Of a stretch of DNA of 45,534 nt, positions 25,748 to 33,736 are shown piece after piece; the stretch's first letter is position 1; each line of letters starts with the position of its first letter. This DNA comes from Sphingobacterium alimentarium (lineage in GTDB: Bacteria; Bacteroidota; Bacteroidia; Sphingobacteriales; Sphingobacteriaceae), in assembly GCF_004342685.1 (NCBI RefSeq), contig NZ_SMBZ01000030.1:1-45534 (forward strand), read 5' to 3'. The notes beneath the pieces were generated by a model, which saw nothing but the letters and a program-made list of their open reading frames with translations, was not told where the DNA came from and did no database searches. The translations under genes were made by a program, and so were the position numbers.

Positions 25748-26740
25748 TTATTTATTTGTTAGTGTTTTCACTAATATTAAAATCGGTGCTATTTCTAGAG
25801 CACAAAGATAAAGAATTAAGTAAAAGATTGAAAACTTTAGATTACCTAATAAACTCCAAGCCGTACGTATTAGTCGATAAGAAAATAGCAAAACAGTACA
25901 TACAACAAGGAAAATGAGCAAATAATCCAGGTAAAAAAAAGGCAAAAAAATGACTAAAATTAATAATGGGGTAAGAAATATCATACTGTTGAAGTATACT
26001 ACATACAAAACAGTGATATAATCACGAGCTAATTTTTCGGCTTCAAAAATAACTGAAATAAACCTAATTAGTAACAACTTAGCTACAAAAAGGACACCAA
26101 TAAATCCCGATAATCGGATGAAATTATTGAATGTCAAGAATGAAATATTCTCCTTGGCACCAAAATATATCACCGCAAAGAGCCCTAACGATAAGCTAAA
26201 AATTATATACAAAAATATGTACGGCCAGGAGGTCAATACATTGTCTTCCTTACTTATCTGCAATAAGATCCGTTCGTTATAATACCCATATATTATATTA
26301 AGAAATGTAGGGTAGAAAAATACTCGAACCATCCCCAGACATATAAGAATCAACAAAAGCACCCCGATGAGCCAAGATGGTCGATAGGCTTTCTTAAATA
26401 CGGGGGCCACATCCTTATCTTTCTTGAGCTTGTCCATTTTACTGAACCATGCTTGCAGATCGGTATATTCGATTTCGATCATGCGCAGCACACTATCCTG
26501 TACATAATTCACAGCGGGCTTTTGCGCTGTATCGATAAATACATAGTCAAATGTGCTTACCGCAGGTGTATCCAGGCTTTCCACTTGTGTGGAATCCATA
26601 GGTAACTGGAAATTGTTGGTATGAGCCGACAATACCGAAGATGAGGAAATCAAAAAAATGACCGTCCACAAAAGCACATTATACAATCCAAAGTATTGCT
26701 TATTTTTTATAATTTGCTCTAAATATGTAATCCTTATCAT
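25748..26740 (-). CDS. DUF4271 domain membrane protein
   Basis: The protein has 330 residues. A hydrophobic N-terminal helix (~18-38) may be a signal or anchor. A charged stretch (~85-115) follows, then about six or seven transmembrane helices from ~120 to 325 with the family's layout (SWLIGVLLLILICLGMVRVFFYP first). DUF4271 is found in Bacteroidota, often beside hemD as here. The molecular function is unknown. A TACCTTTG box lies 7 bases before ATG (26748-26755, minus strand), so the leader must be extremely short. Confidence 0.75.
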   Translation of the reverse strand: MIRITYLEQIIKNKQYFGLYNVLLWTVIFLISSSSVLSAHTNNFQLPMDSTQVESLDTPAVSTFDYVFIDTAQKPAVNYVQDSVLRMIEIEYTDLQAWFSKMDKLKKDKDVAPVFKKAYRPSWLIGVLLLILICLGMVRVFFYPTFLNIIYGYYNERILLQISKEDNVLTSWPYIFLYIIFSLSLGLFAVIYFGAKENISFLTFNNFIRLSGFIGVLFVAKLLLIRFISVIFEAEKLARDYITVLYVVYFNSMIFLTPLLILVIFLPFFYLDYLLIFLVVCTVLLFSYRLIRTAWSLLGNLKFSIFYLILYLCALEIAPILILVKTLTNK

Positions 26741-26747
26741 TTGATGT

Positions 26748-26755
26748 CAAAGGTA
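26748..26755 (-). promoter_or_regulatory. -7 promoter box of the DUF4271-hemD operon
   Basis: On the minus strand TACCTTTG matches TAnnTTTG, with 7 bases to the DUF4271 start codon. The box also overlaps an alternative 5' start of the divergent tag gene. Confidence 0.55.
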
Positions 26756-26785
26756 GGGTTTAGAACTAAATTTTTTAAATACAAT

Positions 26786-27355
26786 ATGATAACTCCTTCA
26801 CTCCACCGCTGTCCTTGGTGCGGCACTGATGAATTATATGTAGAATATCATGACAAAGAATGGGGAAGACAGGTTAAGGATGACCAAACCCTATTCGAAT
26901 TCTTAATCTTAGAATCCGCGCAGGCTGGCTTGAGCTGGATTACAATTCTTCGTCGTCGCGAGGGCTACAGACGGCTATTTGCTGATTTTGACGTACATCG
27001 AGTCGCTGCATTTACAGCTGATGATGTCGACCGTATTGTATTAGACCCCGCAATTATCAGACACCGGGGCAAGATAGAAGCCGCGATACAAAATGCAAAA
27101 ATATTTATAGCCATTCAGCAAGAATTCGGATCTTTCTATACGTATCTATACCGATTCATGCCCGAAAATAAGCGTTTAGAAAATAGAAGATCGTCGATGA
27201 GAGACATTCCTGTCGATTCGGAAGAATCCAAAGCTATAGCGAAAGATTTGAAAAAACGGGGAGTAAAATTTTTCGGGAGTACCATCTGCTATGCTTACAT
27301 GCAAGCGGTAGGCATGGTCAATGACCATTTGCTAGATTGTGACTTTAGGGATTAA
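26786..27355 (+). CDS. tag: DNA-3-methyladenine glycosylase I
   Basis: The protein has 189 residues from ATG 26786. It excises 3-methyladenine from alkylated DNA. The zinc ligands of the Tag family are present: Cys in RCPWC near residue 9, His in YHDKEWG, and His and Cys in VNDHLLDC at the C-terminus. The helix-hairpin-helix fold includes ESAQAGLSWITILRRREGYR. Upstream in-frame starts at 26741 or 26744 would add ~15 residues not expected in the family, so the later ATG is preferred, with some doubt. Its stop codon interlocks with that of the convergent hpt. Confidence 0.93.
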   Translation: MITPSLHRCPWCGTDELYVEYHDKEWGRQVKDDQTLFEFLILESAQAGLSWITILRRREGYRRLFADFDVHRVAAFTADDVDRIVLDPAIIRHRGKIEAAIQNAKIFIAIQQEFGSFYTYLYRFMPENKRLENRRSSMRDIPVDSEESKAIAKDLKKRGVKFFGSTICYAYMQAVGMVNDHLLDCDFRD

Positions 27356-27897
27356 CCTCCTAAAGTCACTTCTTTGTATATATCTTTGAGGTTACGATAA
27401 TAGCCGTTATAATCCAACCCATAACCAATCACAAATTCCTTCTCGATCTCAAAACCCACATATTCGATATTATCGAAGTCATACTGCAGACAAGAAGGTT
27501 TCATCAGCAAAGTGCAAACAGCAATCTCCTTTACATTTTCACGTTCCAAAGCCTCAATGGTATGCTTCAAGGAATTACCACTATCGACAACATCTTCCAC
27601 AATTATTACATGCCGATCTGTCAAATCAATACCTACACCAATTAATTGTGAGATCTGCCTCTGGTCCGTGCCCACATAGGATGCTAGCTTGACGAAACTC
27701 ATCTCACTGGGAATATCAATTTCCTTCATAAGGTCCGCCATAAACATAAAACAACCATTCAATACACCAATAAATACAGGATTTTTGTCCGCATACTTAC
27801 GGCTTATGTCGATACCGATTAATCGGATGCGTTTTTTTATCTGTTCATAACTAATAAAAGGCTCAAAGCAAAGGTTGTTTATCTCGATTTTATCCAT
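27352..27897 (-). CDS. hpt: Hypoxanthine phosphoribosyltransferase
   Basis: The protein has 181 residues. It salvages hypoxanthine and guanine to IMP and GMP using PRPP. The PRPP-binding loop VIIVEDVVDSGNSLKHTI near residue 95 has the two acidic residues and small-residue turn of the family. The N-terminal VFIGVLNGCFMFMADLM and the C-terminal FVIGYGLDYNGYYRNL are also diagnostic. The start ATG overlaps the stop of the upstream transglycosylase gene (TAATG), so translation is probably coupled to it. Confidence 0.95.
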   Translation of the reverse strand: MDKIEINNLCFEPFISYEQIKKRIRLIGIDISRKYADKNPVFIGVLNGCFMFMADLMKEIDIPSEMSFVKLASYVGTDQRQISQLIGVGIDLTDRHVIIVEDVVDSGNSLKHTIEALERENVKEIAVCTLLMKPSCLQYDFDNIEYVGFEIEKEFVIGYGLDYNGYYRNLKDIYKEVTLGG

Positions 27898-29936
27898 TAT
27901 TGTCTTATCAATTTATCTAAGAGCGATTTTCGCGCCTGCTCTTCGGCTTCCAATTCTTTGATGATTAATTCTTGCTCGTTATCCATATCCCACGTTACCG
28001 TATCGCGCATTACAGGTGCTTTGGGACGCAAATTCGATTGCAATACAACTTCGTAGAATCCATAATTTTCAGGCACCGAAACATTATCCAACTCCCCGAG
28101 TTTACGCATAATAGAACCGTAGGTGTTGAAATGTCGCTGCACCCAGCCTTTGAGATGTCCGGTATAATCAAATGATGATAGCCCGGTCTTTGGTCGGGGA
28201 ATAATACTTGACAAAAATAGACTCTCTCCCAGCGTCAAGTCCTCGGGCTGTTTCTTGAAATAATAGTTTGCTGCCTCCGTGATACCATACACATTCTTAC
28301 CCCATTCGATGACATTGAGATAAATCTCAAAAAGCCTATCCTTACTCACCCGCCCGGATGCTTCCATCATCCAAACCAATAAAATCTCCTCAAACTTTCG
28401 ATTCAATGTCTTCTTACGATTCAAAAACACATTTTTTATCAGCTGCATGGATATCGTACTAGCACCGCGTTTGAACTTTTTTTCTTTGATATTGGTAGCA
28501 ATAGAAAGTTTGAAAGCCTCCATTTCAAAACCATTGTGTTTATAAAAAAATGGATCTTCGGTATTACGCACGGTAGTTTTTAATACGTAAGGAATTTGGC
28601 CCAATCGTCTAAAGTTCGGATTCTCTGGTCCTACTAAAAATTGTCTCACACGGACAGTATCATCATAAGCGTCATAGACAAAGGATGTATTTAACGAATC
28701 GATATTGGCAGCTCCCCACTGGATTATCTTTAAGTCCGCATCATCAATTTTGGACTCAAACTTAATGTCATCCGGCTTGTCTAGATTAACCGAAAAATCC
28801 AAATCGTAAGCAATACTCCCTTCGACTTTGACCCCATCTATATTCTGAAACAATCCTCTCGGCAAGGCATCAAAAAAATCCTGCGCCTGAAATACACCCG
28901 TATGCAATGATAAATCTACTTGGTTATCGGGTTTGAGCGTCACCTTCACCTGCGGTGATACTTCAAAGTCTTTCACACGTATCGTCGAATTATCTTTCAA
29001 AGCGATATAATTCTCAGCAAACTGAATCCCTCCCGACATCTCGGCTTGAGGAAGAATAATCGTGGAGTCCGAAAGTCTATGATGGGTTACTTTTAAGTTT
29101 TCATACGCAAAAGCACCATCTATTTCAAGCAGTTTCTTATTTATTTTCTTAACATCTTTCAGGTCGAATATCAACTTATCAAAACTGACCGCCAGTCCAT
29201 ACTTACCATATAAAAACGGTAATTCGACATCAGGCTCTTTCGACGACACTTCCACACGCATGCGCTGATCTTCCGCTTGTACCTTGCCCTCCAGCAGCCA
29301 CTCGGCCTCTTCATCATTCAGAAAAACAGAAGACGAAAACTTACCCGAATTCATGACCGCTTGAGGAACGGTGATCCGCTGAGCCATGCGATCATCCTTT
29401 TAAGACAATTCGAAATTCTCCAGATCTAAGTCATCCGGAATAAGCGAAAAGAACTGTGTGGCCAACCGATCCGCCAAATCGGCAAACCCTTTGGAAGTGT
29501 TTGTTTCGGGTTCTGGGACTGTGGGATCTTTTTTCTTGAATAGAAAATCATAATTGCTCAAGGAGTCTTTTTTTACGAAAGAGACGGCCCCATTCTTTAC
29601 ACCAAGTCCACCCACCTTGATATCCCCCCAAATCAAAGGCATCAGTTTTACCGTCACCGAAAACTTTTCCATGGTAGCGAGTGTGTCTCGATCCTTCGGA
29701 ACAACGAGTAAATTTTCGAACTCAACCGTATTAAGTCCTGCAAAACGATATGTATCTACTTTAAAATCGACTTCATATTCTTGACGTAATTTTTCTTTTA
29801 CTTTTACAACAGCGCTATCCAGATAACCTTGGCGCTTGGACATCCCCACGGCAAAGCCTATCCCCAAAAGTAGCAGAAAGCTACCTATGCCTATGAAAAG
29901 CCATTTCTTCCGAGTATCCCTAAAAAAATCAATCAT
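27897..29936 (-). pseudogene. Peptidoglycan transglycosylase (GT51) with AsmA-like N-terminal part, interrupted by an in-frame stop
   Basis: Read as one frame of 679 codons. The first part (29936-29400, 178 residues) has a transmembrane helix near 13-33 and an AsmA-like beta-rich region. It ends at TAA (29400-29402) after NFELS. The frame continues without shift as KDDRMAQRITVP to 27899. The second part carries an AsmA-like continuation and then the GT51 domain: TEDPFFYKHNGF with the catalytic Glu, RGASTISMQLIKN, and the second Glu in EEILLVWMMEASGRVSKDRLFEIYLNVIEWG. The family polymerises lipid II glycan strands. If the second part started at ATG 29387 it would lack a membrane anchor. A one-base substitution at the stop would restore a normal-looking gene. 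Confidence 0.8.
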
Positions 29937-29999
29937 GAATCTTTATTTAAAATTCTAAATAAAAATAGAGTTTATTGTCGAATAGTAAAGCAAGAATGA

Positions 30000-30809
30000 T
30001 CAAAAACTAAATCCAATAGATAATCCACTTCGAATATTTGCCCAAGGACTTTTGTTTACTTTAATATCAGCCCCATTGCCATGCACCGAGAAATCCACAT
30101 TAAATTTCAATGGCAGATCATCGAGACTCTCTTGCAGTTCTTCGAGCTGTTGATTTAATCCGTTCTGTTCATCGGCATTCAAGGTAATTCTACCCGCCAG
30201 ATTACCACGGGACTGACCATATCCCGGACCTAATATCCGCCAATCCAAATGTATATTCTTGGTCAATCTAAAGTTAAATCCGGCAGACAAACCCATCGAA
30301 AAAGTTGATAGATCTCCTTTAAATAAGATAGTTTCTTGCCTATCATAAAGTACCTGCCCTTGGTACGCAATCGTCACGTCATACGCATAAGGCACATTGA
30401 AATCATATTTGGCAAATTTCATGTACGGAGCGATATAAAATCCATTTCCGTATCCTCTCTTGGAAAGGTAGAATCGGACTTCGGGTGTGAAACTCGTGGT
30501 GCTAGTTTCTAAGTCCTGCAAAAAAGTATTTACGGTCTCATCGTCTATAATATCAGTCAAAACCGACCTGTAAGGCATCTTACCACTTGGTCTCCAACCT
30601 ACCGCCGCAGCAACAGCAATTTTTTTGTTCAAAACCCGCTCATATTCCAAAGTAATATTTCCGGATAGCAGCGGAACCACATTCCATCGTATGTGATTCA
30701 GATTATAGGTATTTTCTGGCATTCTATCTTCCTGTTGTGGATTTACATCTTGTGCAAATGACAATTGCATCGCCAACAGCGAAGAGCAGATCAGAATAAG
30801 GTATTTCAT
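30000..30809 (-). CDS. Outer-membrane beta-barrel-like protein (DUF3575 type)
   Basis: The protein has 269 residues from ATG 30809. A signal peptide spans residues 1-19 (ending LSFA). The rest alternates hydrophobic and polar residues as in a small barrel (ITLEYERVLNKKIAVAAAVGWRP, FTPEVRFYLSKRGYGNGFYIAPYMKF) and ends in SIGFSF, the aromatic C-terminal strand typical of outer-membrane proteins. The longer TTG-start version is rejected because that codon lies inside the promoter box TAGCTTTG (30831-30838). The function is unknown. The DUF3575 link is by general appearance and is uncertain. Confidence 0.65.
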   Translation of the reverse strand: MKYLILICSSLLAMQLSFAQDVNPQQEDRMPENTYNLNHIRWNVVPLLSGNITLEYERVLNKKIAVAAAVGWRPSGKMPYRSVLTDIIDDETVNTFLQDLETSTTSFTPEVRFYLSKRGYGNGFYIAPYMKFAKYDFNVPYAYDVTIAYQGQVLYDRQETILFKGDLSTFSMGLSAGFNFRLTKNIHLDWRILGPGYGQSRGNLAGRITLNADEQNGLNQQLEELQESLDDLPLKFNVDFSVHGNGADIKVNKSPWANIRSGLSIGFSF

Positions 30810-30830
30810 AGTAGAGTAAATGTTAAAGCG

Positions 30831-30838
30831 CAAAGCTA
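30831..30838 (-). promoter_or_regulatory. -7 promoter box of the barrel-like gene
   Basis: On the minus strand TAGCTTTG matches TAnnTTTG, 21 bases before ATG 30809. It decides the start codon of the gene. Confidence 0.55.
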
Positions 30839-30939
30839 AAAATTAAGCACGAATTTAAAACCTCAATAAGAATCGTTTCGACTATCCAGATTTGCTTACT
30901 TTAAAACAGTGAAATGACAAGATTTGTTGAGTATATTCT

Positions 30940-30947
30940 TAGCTTTG
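30940..30947 (+). promoter_or_regulatory. -7 promoter box of the Mrp/ApbC gene
   Basis: TAGCTTTG matches TAnnTTTG and lies 22 bases before the ATG at 30970. The divergent gene uses the identical box sequence. Confidence 0.55.
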
Positions 30948-30969
30948 TACAAAAAAGAATTTATTAACC

Positions 30970-32031
30970 ATGACAATTACACAAGAACAAGTATTGCATG
31001 CGCTTAGTCACGTTGAAGAGCCGGATCTTAAAAAGGATCTTGTCACTCTTCACATGATTCAAAACATTGAAATACTGCCCAATAAAATAAAATTTGATGT
31101 AGTACTCACTACACCAGCATGTCCACTCAAAGCCCACATCGAACATGCATGTCGTAATGCGATTGGCTTATTTATCAGCAAAGACATTGAGGTTGAAATC
31201 AACATGACATCGCGCGTGACGAGCGTGGATCCTAACCAACTGAAAGGTATAAAAAATATAATTTTAGTATCATCGGGTAAGGGTGGTGTAGGCAAATCTA
31301 CAGTTGCCAGCAACTTGGCTTTAGCCTTGGCAGCTACAGGCGCAAAGACAGGCTTATTGGATGCCGATATTTACGGTCCATCATTGCCTATCATGTTTGG
31401 TCTAGAAGGGGCAAAACCGCTTGCTACACAAATGCCTGATGGTTCAACAAAAATTGAACCTATCGAAAAATTTGGGTTGAAGTTACTTTCAATTGGCTTC
31501 TTTACGGATCCCAATCAACCTATTCCTTGGCGCGGCCCTATGGCGACTTCCGCGATCAAACAACTTTTCAACGATGCGGATTGGGGTGCTTTGGACTACC
31601 TTATCGTTGATATGCCTCCAGGTACGGGTGATATCCACATTACGGTATCGCAAACTTATCCTATCTCGGGAGCTGTAATCGTGACGACTCCTCAACATGT
31701 TGCAATAGCTGATGCCATCAAAGGTATAGGTATGTACAAAATGGAAGGAATTAATGTCCCTATTTTGGGAATCGTGGAGAATATGGCGTATTTTATCCCG
31801 GCGGAGTTTCCAGATCACAAATACTTTATCTTTGGAAAAGATGGTGGTAAGCGCCTAGCAGAAGAAAATAAAATCCCATTCTTAGGAGAAGTTCCATTGG
31901 TAAAAGCAGTTTCGGACGCTGGGGACAATGGTTTTCCTATTGTATTGGACACTGATGAGGCCGTAAGTGAGGCATATAAAAGCATAGCCGGCAAAGTTGC
32001 TCAAGAATTGAGCATTTTGGCAAATAGATAA
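30970..32031 (+). CDS. Mrp/ApbC-type iron-sulfur cluster carrier P-loop ATPase
   Basis: The protein has 353 residues. An N-terminal MIP18/DUF59 domain (~5-85) contains the conserved TTPACPLKAHIE cysteine region. The Mrp ATPase domain follows, with a deviant Walker A SSGKGGVGKS at 101-110, DADIYGPS near 135, and a DMPPGTGD switch near 218. The family delivers Fe-S clusters to apoproteins. The C-terminal C-x-x-C that binds the bridging cluster in classical ApbC is not present: ENMAYFIPAEFPDHK stands where NM-x-F-x-C-x-x-C is expected. I recall the same loss in other Bacteroidota homologues, but this is worth checking. Confidence 0.9.
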   Translation: MTITQEQVLHALSHVEEPDLKKDLVTLHMIQNIEILPNKIKFDVVLTTPACPLKAHIEHACRNAIGLFISKDIEVEINMTSRVTSVDPNQLKGIKNIILVSSGKGGVGKSTVASNLALALAATGAKTGLLDADIYGPSLPIMFGLEGAKPLATQMPDGSTKIEPIEKFGLKLLSIGFFTDPNQPIPWRGPMATSAIKQLFNDADWGALDYLIVDMPPGTGDIHITVSQTYPISGAVIVTTPQHVAIADAIKGIGMYKMEGINVPILGIVENMAYFIPAEFPDHKYFIFGKDGGKRLAEENKIPFLGEVPLVKAVSDAGDNGFPIVLDTDEAVSEAYKSIAGKVAQELSILANR

Positions 32032-32066
32032 AAAAGGAAGGGTGTAGATTTACATCCTTCCTTTTT
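32031..32066 (+). terminator. Terminator of the Mrp/ApbC gene
   Basis: A 16-bp stem from AAAAAGGAAGGGTGTA to TACATCCTTCCTTTTT, with one G-U pair and a GATT loop, begins within a base of the stop codon and ends in TTTTT. It may also stop readthrough from the convergent TonB_C gene. Confidence 0.85.
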
Positions 32067-32119
32067 AATAAGTATTTTTACATTACTGACGTTTTGATTG
32101 GATGAATGCTCTACTTCGA

Positions 32120-32809
32120 TTACATTACATGTCTTCTAAACTCTTTCAAGGATAGCGTAAAGGGAAAGGAAGTTTTACTTAAAACAGGCTTTCCTATTTC
32201 GGTGGTCGCAGGCAACCATTTCCCTGCACGTTTTAATGCGCGTATTGCTGCCTCTTCTATATCATACCCAGGATTCTTTAATATTTTAATATTCGAAAGA
32301 GTGCCATCTACTTTCACATCAAAAGTTAATTCAAAATCACCTTGTATTCCGGCATTTATAGCCTTTTCCGGATATCTAAAATTCTCAAGGAATTTCTTTT
32401 TGAAATTTTCTAACCCCATAGCTGGCTCAGGTGTAGTAGAAATAAATAAGGAAGCCCTGGGCACCCCCAATTCATAAGGTAATTTCATCCAATGAGCTGT
32501 AGCTTTACCATTTTTGTAGGCAGGAGTCCATCCACCAGCTGACTTTATCGACTTAATTAAATCAAAAGCAACTTTTTCATTTAAATCTTTAACTATATTA
32601 AATGAATCTGTAACTCCCTTTTCATTAATGCGAAATTCTAGAACTATCGTTCCCTTTTTATCCACAAACTTTTCATTCGAATCGAAATCTTTATATAAAT
32701 AATCAAAGAACATTTCTATACCACCTGGAGGTACCGGTTTGGAAGTTTGACAAAATATAGAAAGTGGAAATGCAAATAACAGAAATAATAGAGTGATTCT
32801 CATAATCAT
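32120..32809 (-). CDS. Exported protein with two TonB C-terminal-like domains
   Basis: The protein has 229 residues. A signal peptide or short anchor covers residues ~1-20. Two TonB_C-type repeats follow, near 30-115 (VLEFRINEKGVTDSFNIVKD) and 130-225 (FELTFDVKVDGTLSNIKILK, then EEAAIRALKRAGKWLPA). There is no long proline-rich linker and no ExbB/ExbD nearby, so it is probably not a classical energy-transducing TonB. It lies downstream of a SusC/SusD operon but behind that operon's terminator. A role with outer-membrane transporters is only suggested by position. Confidence 0.72.
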   Translation of the reverse strand: MIMRITLLFLLFAFPLSIFCQTSKPVPPGGIEMFFDYLYKDFDSNEKFVDKKGTIVLEFRINEKGVTDSFNIVKDLNEKVAFDLIKSIKSAGGWTPAYKNGKATAHWMKLPYELGVPRASLFISTTPEPAMGLENFKKKFLENFRYPEKAINAGIQGDFELTFDVKVDGTLSNIKILKNPGYDIEEAAIRALKRAGKWLPATTEIGKPVLSKTSFPFTLSLKEFRRHVM

Positions 32810-32825
32810 AATTTTTAGAATGAGT

Positions 32826-32855
32826 AAAAAAAGTGAGGGAAATTTATTCCCTCAC
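32826..32855 (-). terminator. Terminator of the first SusC/SusD operon
   Basis: A 9-bp perfect stem GTGAGGGAA / TTCCCTCAC has an ATTTA loop. On the minus strand it is followed by a run of seven T. It lies 10 bases past the DUF1735 stop. Confidence 0.85.
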
Positions 32856-32864
32856 CATATATCT

Positions 32865-33728
32865 CTATCTTGGACCTGTATAAGTAAATGTCTCCTCAAA
32901 AGTACGTCCACCATTTCCTTGTTTCCAATAAACGGTTAATACTTTTGTAGTTGGATTCCAATTACTTCTTGTATCTTGAGGAGTTTGAACACCTAAAGAG
33001 GGACATTCTACAGTAACATGATTAGTAGAAGGATTTACAGTATAGTATACTTCATTAGAATAAGTACCCAATAAACCTGGCGTAAGCTTTAATCTATTTG
33101 CTCCTACAGTTACTAATTTAACGGATTTAGTTGCGCTAGGAACCAAAGAGGTATTCGCTGAAGTCGTCAATGTATATGATCCATCATAAGGATTTTTACC
33201 GCTTATGGCAGCTACAATTTGTCCAAAGTTTCCAGAAATAACACCAGAAGAAACTGAGCTTATCTTAAATCCTAATGCGTAATCTTCATCGAACGTGAAT
33301 TGATCAGGTTTCAAGTTTAATGGAATAATTGCTTCACGCTCACCACTCTTAATTGTCACCTCTGATGACGGCAATGAGTATTGAGAAGTGGGTAGAGCTA
33401 CATATTCGGTTTCATTTTCCTCATTGTACTTATTTAATAAGGAATTATCTATTGAAATATTTACCTTAATATCAGTAGTTGCGGGTTTAGCACCAACACA
33501 TTTTAATACCAAATTCAGAACGCCTTCCGGATCCATATCAAATGAAAGCGCATACAATGGTATACTGCTTGTCACATCCGATGCGGGTGCTGCAAGGTTG
33601 CCAAATTCAATAATATTATCCACTGCTCCATCTGCATCAGGACCTATCAATTCTTTATCCTTTAAACAGGATGTTGTAATTAATGGTAGGATGAGCGCTA
33701 TAGTTATATATTTAATAATCTTTTTCAT
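32865..33728 (-). CDS. DUF1735 (BT_3987-like) surface lipoprotein
   Basis: The protein has 287 residues. A lipoprotein signal has its cysteine near residue 21 (LITTSC). A DUF1735-type beta domain (~35-165) contains VNISIDNSLLNKYNEENETEYVALPTSQYSL in part, a typical stretch of this family, and IIPLNLKPDQ. A C-terminal beta region (~180-287) has DGSYTLTTSAN. The family is found in Sus-like loci as an accessory, probably glycan- or substrate-binding, outer-surface protein. It starts 8 bases after the SusD gene and closes the operon. Confidence 0.82.
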   Translation of the reverse strand: MKKIIKYITIALILPLITTSCLKDKELIGPDADGAVDNIIEFGNLAAPASDVTSSIPLYALSFDMDPEGVLNLVLKCVGAKPATTDIKVNISIDNSLLNKYNEENETEYVALPTSQYSLPSSEVTIKSGEREAIIPLNLKPDQFTFDEDYALGFKISSVSSGVISGNFGQIVAAISGKNPYDGSYTLTTSANTSLVPSATKSVKLVTVGANRLKLTPGLLGTYSNEVYYTVNPSTNHVTVECPSLGVQTPQDTRSNWNPTTKVLTVYWKQGNGGRTFEETFTYTGPR

Positions 33729-33736
33729 AATTGTAA

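Noticed and set aside
30810..30833. TTG start for the barrel-like protein.
   Set aside because: The codon is inside the TAGCTTTG promoter box and would precede a standard signal peptide that starts at ATG 30809.
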